A stretch of DNA of 64,000 nt, from positions 98,452,397 through 98,516,396 of the forward strand of contig NC_080423.1 of NCBI RefSeq assembly GCF_029873635.1. The letters run 5' to 3'. A program made the position numbers and the translations under genes. The notes under the pieces are model-generated. The model made no database searches. It was given only the letters and a program-made list of their open reading frames with translations, and was not told the DNA's origin. Numbering within the stretch: position 1 is the first letter of the stretch; each line of letters opens with the position of its first letter. This document shows, one piece after another, positions 23,791 to 36,676 of this stretch. The stretch is from Malania oleifera (Eukaryota; Streptophyta; Magnoliopsida; Santalales; Ximeniaceae).

Positions 23791-24112
23791 GCATTGCCTT
23801 TTTGAAAATGTAATTTTTTTAATTAAAAAAGTTCATTTTTTATGTCCAAGAAATAAAAATAATATCCAATATTGTCATTGTCCCTCTTACTATATAAAAT
23901 TGAAAAAAAAAATATCAAAATGTGGGTTAACAAAAAAAAAAAAAAAAAAACTTCATTAAGAATATGCATATATTCCTTGACCTTAATATGTTAAACAAAA
24001 AATGCAACAATAATTACTTACCAACATATTATTAAAAAGTATTGCACTTGAATAACTTTTGTATTTCAATTAGGACTTTAAATAACTACAATAAATGTCA
24101 TGTTGTATTTCA

Positions 24113-24546
24113 CAACTTTCCTACACATTCACAGTACATCAAATTACTTTAAAAATTTCGACAGTCTCCTTTTAAAATCGAGCATATCCATCCATGCACA
24201 TATTCAAAGAAAACATTTTTTATCAGCAATCGATACCAGTATGTTCACAACTTTCATACACACTCATAGTCTCGAATAACTATAAAAATTTCGGCAAAAT
24301 CTCCTGATCTTAAAATCAAGTATATCCATCTATGCACCTATTCAAAGAAAACATTTTTCATTAGTAGTCGATACCATTATGTTCACAACTTTCATTCATA
24401 ACTTTCATACACATTCATAGTATATCGAATAATTGTAAAAATTTTGGCAGAGTCTCCTCTTAAAATTGAGTATATCCATCCATGCACCTATTCAAAGAAA
24501 ACATTTTTCATCAGAAATACCAAAATGTTCACAACTTTCATTCACA
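24113..24546. repeat. tandem repeat, about three diverged copies of a 125-150 bp unit
   Basis: Each copy contains, in order, ACACATTCATAGTAT-like, CGAATAACTRTAAAAATTT, a GAGTCTCCT-like block, GAGTATATCCATCCATGCAC, ATTCAAAGAAAACATTTTT and ATGTTCACAACTTTCAT. Copies begin near 24113, 24245 and 24395, and the unit length varies through small indels (an extra TTCATAACTTTCA in the third). Confidence 0.8.
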
Positions 24547-24766
24547 TATACATATTGGGGAACAACAAATAAACATTCCCAATTATACAGTAATAGTGCA
24601 ATGTGGCTATACAAATAAAATCAAAATAATCGATGCTATACAAATGAAATAAAAAGAATTAGTCTACTCAAGTGTCGTACAGAGGTCGTCTCCAGTCTCA
24701 AGGTGGCTGTCGTCTACGCCTGCCCTCTCCTTCTGGGTCATCTCCATCCGGTCTCATGACTCGTCG

Positions 24767-25036
24767 TCATCTTGTATGTCTATCATCTCCGCCCTGAGAT
24801 ACTGCATCATCAACATCTATATGAAGTGGATGGAGAGATAACTCATATAATGATGTTGGACAAGAACGAGGTGGCATGGCTAGTGCAACCATGTCCTCCA
24901 CATCTACACTGTCGTCCAACAGGAATGACATGGATGGGCTGGCAGCAAAATCAGATCGGGCGTACGACCTACTATTGTACAATCCCACAATATCAGCTCC
25001 TACCGAACATGCATAGGGTGCTAACAAGCCAAACAT
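24767..25036 (-). pseudogene. C-terminal fragment of an unidentified protein
   Basis: An 89-codon minus-strand open frame of mixed composition (MFGLLAPYACSVGADIVG…, ending GGDDRHTR). After the stop, the same frame runs into RRVMRPDGDDPEGEGRRRR. The Arg/Asp-rich tail resembles C-termini of plant mobile-domain (MAIN-like) proteins carried by some Mutator-like elements, but no diagnostic domain is present. I would not assign a function. Confidence 0.3.
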
Positions 25037-25131
25037 GTACTCACTTTGTACAATAGGCGGCTCACCAGAGCGGCTTTGTGAGCCACTGGATGCGCGTGGA
25101 GCATGTCTTCCTCATACTGGATGTAACGCCC

Positions 25132-26045
25132 CTGTCCCAACTTATAGCCCGAGTGTTACTATAGTGATGTCTGTGTATCTGATATACTTCTACAGATATA
25201 TACGCAGCAGAAAATATAAACATCCATCAAACTGTTACCAGAGTTCTAACTGCCCGATAGATACATATAACTATTCCAACATCCATATACAATACTGTAT
25301 GATACTTGACGCATCCTTGAGTCTTATAACATTTTACAAGTTCTGAAAACCTAACGTAACCTACAAAATTGAGCTCGTGGAGACACTCACTCAAAAACAG
25401 ATTGCTACCCTGCCCTAGTCCTTGCTAATCTCAACCTCGATAAGAACCTGAAAAGAGAGTTTGTATGATAGGGTGAGACACCTCTAAACGATTAAGCTAA
25501 TAACAGTGTGTGGCCAGCATGCTTTAAGTGTTTTAAAAAAACATAAACATATATAATCATCGTTTCCGTAATTGTAAAATATGTAGCCCATTTTCATCAT
25601 ATGAATAACCCCATAGTATATAACAACAATTACATAAATGTACAAATATGCAGGATAGGTCACGCCCTCAAACTCTATACCATGTATAAATCCCCACAAT
25701 CAGAGTTGACCACCCCTACTGTCTCAATACAGTCTGGGTACATGATCAAGAGGCAAACTCACACTAAGACCGCCCCTAGTGTCTCAATACAGCTTGGGTT
25801 CATATAAATCAAAAGTATGGTGTCCTCACTGGCAATGGATCCGTGCCTACACTATCAGTCCCCAGGGTTCCTTAAGTATATCGTGCAATTTAAGCAATTT
25901 AAACACTCTTTTGAAATCATTTCACAAAACACATCATTACGTGAAATCCAGTCCATAGCTTTCAAATGAACTTCCTGCATTTTCACAACAGTTCCAATAT
26001 TTCACAACATTAACACCCGCATCTCATGAATGTGCTTAGTGAATG
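25132..26045 (-). mobile_element. Ty3/gypsy LTR fragment, minus orientation
   Basis: Starts TGTAACGCCC (reverse of the …GTTACA LTR end seen in the 46.8-61.9 kb elements). At about 25445-25485 it has an AAAGAGAGTTTG…GGGTGAGACACCTC block that corresponds, reversed, to the GTGTCTCACCCC…ACAAACT block of gypsy element 1's LTR. A degenerate direct repeat (CCCTAGTGTCTCAATACAG-like, twice) lies at about 25705-25795. The far end is cut where copia LTR sequence begins, so the right boundary is approximate. Confidence 0.65.
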
Positions 26046-26347
26046 AACATGTAAAAACTTATATAGCACATGTGATGATGAAGTGTGGAAGTCAAGACAA
26101 AACTTAGAGATCAAATTAACTTGGGTATTCCTTGGACATACAACGAGCAAGGAACGAAGACTTTACCATGTTTTAATTGTAATAGTACTCAGTTTTTGGT
26201 CTGTAATAATTGCATATCATGTATGATGTGGGTAAATACTCAAACAAAGACCATAGATTGACCCTAAGGAACCAAAGCTTTCATGGAAAATCTTGTCGAT
26301 GAATTATAAGGACAAAAGAGGCAAAAAAACACAAGTTTATTTCATGC

Positions 26348-26665
26348 TCAGTCGACCGACCTATATCAAGCATATTCAGTTCAGTCGACCGACGATACCT
26401 TAGGCCAAAAAATAATTTTTTATATAGCTCAATCGATTGGCCATTTTTCAACTTAACATTCCTTAGTCGACCGACCACCTTGAAATTTGAGTTTACTTTT
26501 TGGTCGGCCGACTGATACTTTGCTTGGTCAATCCAAGTTCATAATTTGGCCTTATATTAGCGCTCAACCTACCGGTGAAATGAGCACAAAGTGTGCTCAG
26601 CCGACCGAGCTACGAACGATTGGAAATCGCCTTTGCTTAGCCAACCGAGCACCATTACTCAGTCA
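26348..26665. repeat. dispersed GTCGACCGAC-type short motif array in the LTR U3
   Basis: Repeated variants of TCGACCGAC/GGTCGGCCGACTG occur about every 35-50 bp (near 26350, 26386, 26466, 26503, 26601 and 26640). They sit upstream of the TATA box at 26777. The motifs are CpG-rich and partly palindromic. Confidence 0.75.
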
Positions 26666-26776
26666 ACTGTGGCTCTCGGGTTGGCTTATTTTTCAGCGTT
26701 AATCGTCATTAATTTTGCAGTTAAACATTTCTAAAATGACGAGAGTATCCCTAACAGTTACATTTTGTGGGAGCTC

Positions 26777-26784
26777 TATATATA
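26777..26784 (+). promoter_or_regulatory. TATA box of the copia LTR
   Basis: CTATATATAGCCC lies downstream of the motif array and upstream of the R/U5-like sequence, the expected place for the LTR promoter. Confidence 0.65.
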
Positions 26785-28149
26785 GCCCATCTCAAAGCAC
26801 AATTAGCAACTTTTGATTAGCTTGATTTTCTCTCAAAATTTATTATGTTATTGTTGCTTATACTCACACAAGCATTCACTCATACTCCTTCATTTATTCC
26901 TTTGCAAAATCATCTTAGAAAGAGTACATATATTCATTCTCTTCATTTTGCACATTTATTGCAACTTGAAGATTGAGTGAATACATTCTTGTGAGCATTT
27001 TATATTCACTTCAAAGCTAATACTCTCTTATACTCCTTATATTTTTGAAAATCATTTTTAAAGAGTTAGCTTGAATTTTTCCTTGATTATTTTCCTTGAT
27101 AAATATTACTTGGGAAAAATCTCTACAGCTTGTGAATCTTTGCATTTTCCTTGCAAGATTCAAAAGTTAAATTTTGTGCTTATTACAAATATTTTGTTAA
27201 GAAGCTAAACTTCATTATCTCTTTATTGTATTGTTGAAAAATATCTTGTGGAGATAAGATTATTCGAAGTATAGATCTTTGAAATACACTTACTGATTTT
27301 TATATTTTTGATTCAAAGATCACTTTAGACATCATCTCTTATATCATCTGATAAATACATTTTGAGAGATAAAATCTATATACTAAGCATAAACTCACAT
27401 CATACAAGAGTGCATTTGAGCTTAACTTTGTACATCATCTGCTTATTGTAGAAGCAAATTTATTTGTACAAAAAACATTTGATATTATTGTATTCTAGGC
27501 GTGGCCTGAAGAAGGTATACTCTGCCCTGTGAAGGAGTGGTTGTAAAGGTTGAGCTCAACCCTAGTAATTGAGCTGGGGTATTCTTCGCTTTGTAAGGAG
27601 AGGGTGTAAACAGTGTCGCTCCACCCGATAAGTGAGCAAAGGTAGTGAATTCTCTAAGCAGTTTTTGCTTGAGGCGGGGACGAAGGCACAGTTGCCGAAC
27701 CTCAATAACATATCCTGTGCTACTTCTTCCCTTGCACTTTTCACATTCCAGTATATGCTTGTTTATACTTATCTGTTGATATTATTGCTTGTGGAAGTTA
27801 GATATTTATCTTTTTGATTAGGATATACTGGAACTGTAATTGCTGTGTAAGTTATTTATACATTCATATATCTGCTATTTTAATACTTGATTAGAAAAGA
27901 TCTTAGGTTGTGGAATACTGATTGTGAATCTTAAAATTAAGTTAAAATTAACCTAGGAATTATTAAATTTCCAATTCACCCCCCTCTTGGGAATACACTA
28001 ATAACATCAGTTAGTTTGTATTTCCCTTTCTTAATTTAATATATGTATTCTTTTTCTATTACAAAATATGTGTGTGTGTGCATGTAAACGTGTAATTTTA
28101 ACCCCATTTGATAAGTAGCAAGGCCAAATCAATGGATTCTATCTTTTTT

Positions 28150-31100
28150 TTAATGGTTTCAAATTTGACTAGCAAGGAGGATATAGATTAATTATTTGAT
28201 CTTGCATAGGCATTAGTTTTTATGATCATTTGATATATTACCCATGCAAGAGCGAGGTGCAGGTTATAAGAGTTTAAGAGAGTTACCCTTTGTTGTTATT
28301 CAATACAAACGGACTAGGTGAACATTAAGTAAAGGCCAAGAATCCTTGGTGGATAAAGACATGTGTTGATTTAGTCCAATTGGTGTCAAATGTAATGGGT
28401 TGTGTTTGGATTGAGAATCTTTTAAGTGCATTGGATCCTTCCTCTGCAATATTATTTGTTAAGATAATGATGCAATCAAAACAAACTCTTAAATAGTAGT
28501 GGTAGAAAAGTTAATTGTACAACTATTACAAATTAGGTTATACGAATCCTTTTCTACCAATTTGCATGGCCTTGAGTAATGTTCTTTGACAAAGTAAGAA
28601 TTGTTAAATCCATATTTACAATCTCATTCAAAGTTATTCTAAATCTATCCCTCTCCACCTCTACTTCCTAGCTACTACCACTAACAGTAACTAGTTCACT
28701 ACATTATTTGACTTACATTACAAGCGTCCAAACCATCTCAGACATTCCTCTTCCATCTTGTACATGTGTTACGCTTAACACCAGTTACTGCGAAAGTTTT
28801 CATTATTGAATTTACCTTTTAGATATGTGTTATAACTCTAGTTACCACAAAAGTTTTCATTCTTGAATTTATCTTTTAGAGTTATACTGTTCATTTATCA
28901 TATCATTCTCATTTGTCAACTTTAGTTTTGAGTATATTATGTTTTTTTAGTTGCTCAAAACATTATGACATGTAGCAAAGCTAGTCCTACAGTCGTCTAT
29001 GAAACTTTTCTTTTAATTTCATGAATATTCTACAATCACAAAATACATATAAATTATGAATTACTTTCTTCTTTATCCAACCTATTTAATTTATCTCTTA
29101 TGTATAACATCTTCTTCAATTAGCATTTAACTTCAGTATGCATAATGGATCCAAGATATTGAAATCTATTACTGTTTTTTTACTTCCTAATATAAAGTTT
29201 AATATTTTCTCCAGTATACCTTTTACCACGACTAAAATTGCATTTTAAATGTTCTTTCGTATTTTTACTTATTTTTAAACTTCTAAATTTTGAAACTTAT
29301 CTCCATAATTCGAATTTAAATTTGATTCCATATGCATCTAATTTCATCAATCAAGACAATATCATTTGCACATAACATAAACATGAGACCTTATTTTGGT
29401 TATTTTTAGTAAGTTCATCTGTCACTAATGTAATGGTAAGACTCAAAATTGACCCTTTGTCTCTATCGTTCTAACACTAGTTACTACTATATCGTTATAT
29501 TTCTAAAGACATTTACATAATGCATACTTTTTTTCCCCCCAAACTCGATAAAATTTCGTAGGTATCCTATCATGAGCTTTTCTTAGGTCAATAAAATTCA
29601 TTTATAAATTCCTATTTTTTTCCTAAACTTTTAAAGTAATCTTCTTTACAAGTATACAACTTTTTCAGTTTATATTTGGGTATTATATCAAACTAATTTT
29701 CTAAAACCTTCATTTCTAAGCTTTATATTAGGTTCAATTGCCATTTCTTAAAGTTTTGACTCATAAATTTAAATCCAAAAAATAGTTATTATAATTTTTA
29801 ATATCTTGTTAATTTCGAAATCATGTATTAAAGTGTTTTTTTCTCCATTCATCCAACATTTTCTTAATTCTTAAAATTATATTAAATTAATTAATTAACC
29901 AAAAAATTCCACTATCACTTAGGCATTTCAAACTTTAATTAGGATTTAGTTTGGTACTATAGTCTTTTGTTTTTCATCTTCTTTAATACAAACTTAACTT
30001 CATTAACTCTAATTTTATAGATAAATCTCAAATTTTTAGCATGTTTTCTCATTTTTCAATTATAAATTTCAGCCTTCTACTTGATTTTTATTTAATATCT
30101 TATTACAATAACTTCATCATTGTTCTTCGTATCTTCTTTTTTTAAGAAAAACATATCATGCATTTTCTATATATTTCTTTCTCTAAATCTAACAAGTTTA
30201 AATATGTCTTTTTCCCCTTATTTTGTATCAATTTTAGTGTGCAAGTCATTATGTGTTCCATGATTAGATTTAACAATTTTATTTTTTTTTCCTTTGCATT
30301 CTAGCTTTTTTTTTTTTTTTGCATTCTTTGTTCTTTATTCTTCTCTCATTTTTTTTTTGGTATTACTATATATTTCTTAGGTCTTAAAAAACATACCACC
30401 CACCACCAACTTTCTTTATTAGTCAACAATCTTTTTGCACATTCACCTAAACCATATTTTCTTATCTCTTTAATTGAATTAGTTATCTTTCTCCAAAAAG
30501 TATTTGTCTACGTCATCTCCTCTTATCTAGTCACTATCTTTTATCTCTTTATCTTTAGATTTTATTATATTTTCTCTCTTTACATTGCACCTACATTGGT
30601 CTATGTTATTCTTTTTATTTCAATGTATGTATCTAACATTAATAATCTATGTTAAATAGATAATTTTGTTATCTAAATTAACATTGTAATCATGATAAAC
30701 GATCTACCCTCTTATTTGAGAAATAAATCTATTTTACTTTATTTTTTATTTGCTATTGAAGGTTATTAAAGATTTGCTTTTGTATTCTTAAGATCATACA
30801 GCTACTGGGCTCATTTATATCTCAATATCCATATCCTTCAAAGATAATTTTTATAATTAACTTGTATTATTCTTCCAATGTGACTATTCAAATTTACTAA
30901 TATGAATATTTTCTCAGAAGCCTACTTGAGGATCATAAGTACTAACGATATTTATTATCTGTTTTTCTAAGATAATCTTGATTGCAGCTTTCACAACATT
31001 GTCTTTTAATACAATTAATCATGCCTTATATTTTTCTTTCCCAGTATACCCAAATTTAAATTCCAAGTTTTCAATTTCTCAAACTTTTTTTCCTTGCCCA

Positions 31101-31350
31101 CTATGTTTCTTAAAGTCAAGTAACTGTTCTATTGTTCCAAGCTTATAATCCAACTCTACTCTTCTAAACTATCTGCAGAAAGCATAGAATACTGACATTC
31201 ATCATTGCACCCAAGACCATCCCCCGAATAATAGATGAGAATTCATTCAATAATCTAATAGGTTATATCGTTGTTAGACACCCAATGCAACCCTCATTGC
31301 TAATAAGCATGATAAGATAAACTTCAAATTAAGTTGAATTAATTAGCATA
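28150..31350 (-). pseudogene. ancient, heavily mutated LINE on the minus strand
   Basis: Reading the minus strand, fragments of a non-LTR reverse transcriptase appear in the right order. A FIDLRKAHD-like motif (the FIDLxKAYDR block) lies at about 29575-29600. A CANDIVLIDE-like catalytic block, where the first Asp of the usual ADD motif is replaced by Asn, is at about 29345-29390. An EECLRWFGRL-like C-terminal block (usual RWFGHV) lies at about 28735-28765. The rest is saturated with stops and AT-rich. Boundaries are approximate; the upstream part (30500-31350) shows no recognisable endonuclease. Confidence 0.6.
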
Positions 31351-31556
31351 TGTAATTAGCATCATTCCACTCAAAAAAGTAACAGAAAAAAAAAAAAAAA
31401 AAAGATACTGTTACTACATTGCTATAGATTGACTGACAACGATACATTCCCACTGACCCAGATGATACACAATTAAGAAAACCTTGGAATGGATTCAAAT
31501 GATCTGATTAAGTTTAAAAAAGAATGGATTATTAATTTTTTAATTTATATGGTATC

Positions 31557-31918
31557 TATTGCTTTTTGTCTCACATTGGTAGATTAGTTCCACATTAGTA
31601 TAAAAGGTTGTTTTGAATTTTTTATATTATTTGTCTCACATTAGAGAGAAGTGTTTTTTGAACTTGAGGTTGAAGCTATATAAAGAGTTCAACTCTTCAT
31701 TTGTAAAATACATTTCAAAGTTATACTTTGTCAAGAAATAGTGGATTAATCATCGGCGCCCGAGGACGTAGGTAATTCTATACCGAACCTCGTAAATTTC
31801 TTGTCTTGTTCTTCTTACTGTTTTATTATTAGTTCCTGCATTACTTTAATTTCTTATATATTCAATAGTAATAGTTGTAGTATTGATGTTTGTTACAAGT
31901 GGGGTGCCCGACACAACA
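31557..31918 (+). repeat. 5' LTR of the copia element
   Basis: 362 bp. It contains TATATAAA at 31677-31684 and the GAGGACGTAGGTAATTC…CCGAACCTCGTAAATT block typical of the R/U5 part of plant copia LTRs. Ends GACACAACA. Confidence 0.93.
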
Positions 31919-31920
31919 AT

Positions 31921-31933
31921 TGGTATTAGAACT
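31921..31933 (+). promoter_or_regulatory. primer-binding site, decayed tRNA-iMet type
   Basis: TGGTATTAGAACT begins two bases after the 5' LTR. It matches the TGGTATCAGAGC primer site apart from C-to-T and G-to-A changes. Confidence 0.75.
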
Positions 31934-32168
31934 AGGTTGAATAGTGTTGATACGGAAGTGTTCCTCTGTTAGGATCCTTGATTCCACGTTTGATGCCTAC
32001 GAAAGATCTTGTCTAAGCGAGTGCTCAGAGACCATTGCAGTTCAGTCGCTCCCTAGAGGTCGGCTTGGTTAAAGTGAAATTTCATAGGATAAAACAAAGT
32101 AGACACAGTTAGTACGTACTATTCATCTTAGGTCTTTTGCTTTGCTGGTTGCTATTGAATATATAGAA

Positions 32169-33120
32169 GATGACAGAAACTAGTGTAGCAATAGAAGAAA
32201 CTCTGTCCACACGAACTCCAACCCCTTCGACTTCGACATCATCATTGAAGACGATAGCTAATGCTCAGTTTGAGATGAAGAAATTTGATGGTACCAATAA
32301 TTTTGGTATGTGGTAATGTGAGGTGATGGACATATTGTATCAACAAGAACTAGATATTGCTTTGAATGATAAACCAATAGATATGGGTGACAGAGATTGG
32401 GAAAAGATCAATCGTCAGGCATGTGGTATGATTCGTTTATGTCTCGCCAAAAATCACAAATCTTGTGTTATGAGGGAGACATCTGCAAAGAAATTGTGGA
32501 AGACATTGGAAGATACATTTATAACCAAGAGTCTGGAAAATCGGTTCTATTTGAAAAAGAAAATGTTTCGCTTTCAGTATCAACTAGGTATTTTTATTAA
32601 TGACCACATAAACGCTTTCAATAAAATTTTGGCTAATTTGTTAAATTTGGATGAAAAAGTGAAAGATGGGGATAAAACTATATTGTTACTAAATTCTCTC
32701 CTTGATGAGTCTGAATATTTGACCACCACTTTATTGTATGGGAAAGATAAAATTACTTATGATGTTGTTTATACTACATTGATTAGTACTGAATGCAGAA
32801 AGAAGGATTAGAGGGTCCATAAGGAAACAGCAGAAGTACTAACAATAAGGGGACCTTCTCAGAGTCGTATGCCTGGAAGGAAGAGTAAATCTCATAGGAG
32901 GAGTAAATCTCATGGGAGACTTGCTAAAGATGAATGCGCCTTTTGTCGTGAGAGAGGACATTGGAAGAAAGATTGTCCTAAATTACAGAAGAAGAATGAG
33001 GGAAAAAGAAGAATAAGGGTAAAGCACATTCTAATGCCAATATAGCCAATGATGATGGAAGTGAGTCAGATTTTTCTCTTGTTGGAACATCTTCGTCACA
33101 TTATTTTGGTGAGTGAATTT
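32169..33120 (+). pseudogene. copia gag remnant with zinc knuckle
   Basis: The frame starts with ATG at 32169. It is broken by TAA at 32314-32316 (the codon after MW) and by TAG at 32809-32811, and otherwise reads as a copia Gag (FEMKKFDGTNNFGMW, then KKLWKTLEDTF). The nucleocapsid zinc knuckle CAFCRERGHWKKDC (CX2CX4HX4C) lies at 32935-32976. A frame change follows before the protease. The particle protein cannot be made intact from this copy. Confidence 0.9.
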
Positions 33121-36100
33121 TGGATTCTGGTTGTTCCTATCACATGTGTCCCAATAGGTAATGGTTTTCTAATTTTGAAGAATTAAATGGTAGGGTTGTT
33201 TTTATGGGAAATGATAATACTTGTAAAACAACTGGAATAGGATTAATATAGTTGAAATGTCAAGATGGAACTATTAAGACTTTAACTGATGTTAGGTATG
33301 TTCCAAGCCTAAAGAAGAATCTGATTTCATTGGATGCCTTAGAATCTAAAGGATCCACTATTATTTTGAAAGATTAAACCTTAAAGATTAAATTAGGTGC
33401 GCTGGTGGTGATGAAAGGAATAAGGAAAAATAACTTGTATTATTTAGAAGGTAGTACAGTTATTGGGTCAGCAACTGTTGTTTCTGAGAAATATGCAGGT
33501 TCAGATACAATCAGGTTATGACATATGCGATTAGCACATGCAGGAGAAAAATCTTTGCAATAATTAGTTGAGCAAGGTTTGTTAAAGAGTGCAAAGGTAT
33601 ACAAACTTGAATTTTGTGAGCATTGCATTCTAAGAAAATAAACTAGAGTGAAATTTGGCACAACAATCCATCATACTGAAGGTATTTTAGACTACATCCA
33701 TATAGATGTATGGGGGCCCACAAAAATGGCTTTCGTTGGGTGATATGCATTATTTTGTCACTTTTGTCGATAATTTTTCTAGAAGAGTTTGGGTGTATTC
33801 TATGAAGCATAAAAATGAAGTGTGTGATATTTTCCTTAAGTGGATAAAATTAGTTGAAACTCAAACTGGCAAAAAGATTAAACAACTCAAATCAGATAAT
33901 GGTGGTGAATACACGAGTGACCCATTTATGAAGGTATGTTAGGATGAAGGTATTGCTCGACACTTCACAGTTCGAAATACACCACAGCAGAATGGGGTGG
34001 CAAAGCGTATGAATCGGACTTTGCTGGAGAAAGTTCGATGTATGTTGTCTAATGCTGGGTTTGACAAAAGGTTTTAGGTTGAGGCTGTTAGATATGCGTG
34101 TTATCTCATCAATCGTCTACCATCATCTGCAATAGGGGAAAAAACACCCTATGAGGTATGGTCTGGAAAGCCTGCTAGTGATTATGATTCTTTACATGTA
34201 TTTGGTATTATGACTTATTATCATGTTAAAGAATCTAAGTTGGATCCAAGAGTCAAGAAAGCAATATTCTTGGGGATAAGTGCAGGAGTCAAAGGATATT
34301 GTCTTTGGTGTCTAGAGACGAAAAAAATGATTTTAAGTAGGGATGTAACTTTTGATGAAGTTGCGATGATGAAGAAAACAATACCCAAGGAATCACAAGT
34401 TGAAGAGAAGACCAGTGGTACTCAACAACAGGTGGAGGTTGAGACAATTTTGGGAAACCCAGTGAGAAATGAGACTACACAAGGTAACTCTCCAGTTACG
34501 GTGGGGAATAGTGTTGAAGAAGAGGAGATTTCAATTCAAGAATCTTCACAGCAACAAGAATCAATTGTTTCTCAAAGGCCAAGACGAGAAATTCGAAAAC
34601 CTACTCGGTATACTGATATGATGGCCTATGCACTTCCAGTTGTGGATGATAATATTCCTTACACTTTCAAAGAAGCAATGAGGAACTCTGAATCAGACAA
34701 GTGGAAAAGAGCATGGATGAAGAAATGCAGTTTCTTCATCAGAATTAGACTTGAGAGTTAGCCCAACTGCCCAAGGGTAAGAAAGCAATTGGTTGCAAAT
34801 GAGTTTATGTAAAGAAAGAAAGATTTTCAGATGCAAATAATGTTCGCTTTAAAGTTAGATTGGTAACTAAGGGCTATGCACAGAAGGAAGGCATTGATTA
34901 TAATGAGGTATTTTCTCCAGTTGTTAAACATTCTTCTATTCGAATTTCGTTGGCTTTGGTAGCATAATTTGATTTTGAACTAGTTCAACTCGATGTAAAA
35001 ACTGCATTTTTACATGGTGATTTGGAAGAGGAAATCTATATGACTCAATCAGATGGATTTCAGGTTGCTGGAAAAGAAAATTGGGTATGTAAACTGGGTA
35101 AATCGTTGTATGGTTTAAAACAGTCTCCAAAACAGTGGTACAAACGATTTCATCAGTTTATGATGGGTCAAAAGTACATCAGAAATAAACATAATCATTG
35201 TGTTTATTTTCGCAGACTACAAAATGGATCTTTTATATATTTACTCTTGTATGTTGATGATATGTTGATAGCTTCAAATAATAGGGAAGAAATCAACAAG
35301 TTGCAAAGTCAGTTAAATCAATAGTTTGAGATGAAAGATTTTGATGAAACAAAGAAGATACTTGACATGGAGATTCGCAGAAACATAATGACCAGAAGAG
35401 TTAGTTTGTCTCAAAAACAGTATTTGAAGAAGGTAGTACAGAGTTTTGGCGTGTCTGAGCAGTCAAAACCAATAAGCACTCCTCTTGCTCCTCATTTCAA
35501 ACTTAGTGCGACTTTATCTCCTAAATCAGACGAGGAACGTAAGTATATGTCACTGGTTCCTTATGGAAGTGTTGTTGGTAGTCTGATGTATGCAATGGTT
35601 TGTACTAGACCTGATATTTCACAAACTATTAGTATGGTGAGCAGGTATATGCATGATCCGGGTAAAGGACATTGACAAGTTGTGAAATGAATTTTGAGAT
35701 ATGTTATGAATACGATTGATATTGGTATAGTATTTGAGAAAAATAATACTATTGATCAACGTGTTGTTGAATATGTGGATTCAGATTTTGCAAGTAATTT
35801 GGATAAATGTTGATCAACTACTGGATATGTTTTTACATTTGCTAATGGTCCAGTGAGTTGGAGGTCTACCTTACAGTCTACCATTACCTTGTCTACAACA
35901 GAAGCAGAGTACATGACAGCTTCAGAGGTTGTTAAGAAAACTATTTGGTTACAGGGTTTACTTGAAAATTTGGGAGTTGTTCAGAAGCACATTGTTGTGT
36001 TATGTGATAGCCAGAGTGCTATTCATTTGACAAAGAACTAAGTCTACCATGCACGAACGAAGCACATCAACGTTCGGTTTCATTTTATGCGGGATATTAT

Positions 36101-36220
36101 TGATGGAGACAAGATACTTCTTCAAAAGATTACTACAACTGAAAATCCTATAGATATGTTGACCAAGATTGTGACAACAATCAAGTTCAAACATTGTTTG
36201 GATTTGATCAATATCTTGCA
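33100..36220 (+). pseudogene. copia pol remnant (protease, integrase, RT, RNase H)
   Basis: Protease ILDSGCSYHM is near 33117-33150. The integrase zinc region is at about 33510-33650 (HMRLAHAGEKSL, then FCEHCILRK). The integrase core is at about 33700-34220 (SDNGGEYTS, then NTPQQNGVAKRMN). The RT is at about 34790-35330 (CKLGKSLYGLKQSPKQWYKRF, YVDDM at 35250-35264). RNase H is at about 35830-36080 (STTEAEYM, then LCDSQSAIHLTKN). At least ten in-frame stops fall at positions where Trp, Gln or Arg is conserved. It is non-functional but collinear, with no large deletion. Confidence 0.92.
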
Positions 36221-36302
36221 AGTCTAAATATTTTTGGAAGGCGTCGATGATGTAGAACTCGAGAAAAAGTTAGTGATTGTAAAATTTGTTGAATTTATCG
36301 TC

Positions 36303-36314
36303 AAAGTGAAGATT
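36303..36314 (+). promoter_or_regulatory. polypurine tract of the copia element
   Basis: AAAGTGAAGAT lies just before the 3' LTR start, as expected for second-strand priming. Confidence 0.6.
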
Positions 36315-36676
36315 TGTTGTTTTTTGTCTCACATTGGTAGAATAACTTCACATTAGTATAAAAGATTGTTTTGAATTTTTTATATTATTTGTCCGACATT
36401 GGAGAGAAGTGTTTTTTGGACTTGAAGTTGAAGTTATATAAAAAGCTTAACTCTTCATTTGTAAAACACACCTCAAAGTTGTACTTTGTTAAGAAGTAGT
36501 GGATTGATCATCTGCGCCTAATGACGTAGGTAATTTAACACCGAACCTCGTAAATTTCTTATCTTGTTCTTTTTATTGTTTTATTATTAGTTTCTGCATT
36601 ACTTTAATTTCTTATATATTCAATAGCAATAGTTGTAGTATTAGTATTTGACACAAGTGGGGTGCCCGACACAACA
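36315..36676 (+). repeat. 3' LTR of the copia element
   Basis: 362 bp, starts TGTTG and ends GACACAACA. It is collinear with the 5' LTR. TATATAAA lies at 36435-36442. Confidence 0.93.

Larger units (their letters stand above)
26046..28006 (+). mobile_element. large Ty1/copia LTR fragment, 5' end missing
   Basis: Related to the solo LTR at 42694-44608. Both share GTATTCTAGGCGTGGCC (27490-27506 here, 44208-44224 there), a downstream AGGCGGGGACGWAGGCA-like block with GCCGAAYCTCRATAACAT, and an end of AATTCAyCCCCCTCTTG-type sequence. The likely 3' boundary is …TAATAACA at 28006. The left part does not show the expected TGTTGACC start and abuts the gypsy LTR fragment, so this copy is 5'-truncated. 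No internal coding region or partner LTR was found. Confidence 0.7.

Noticed and set aside
24113-24546. Considered as a CRISPR-like or satellite array
   Set aside because: Units are 125-150 bp, only about three copies and diverged, in a plant nuclear context; a simple local tandem repeat.
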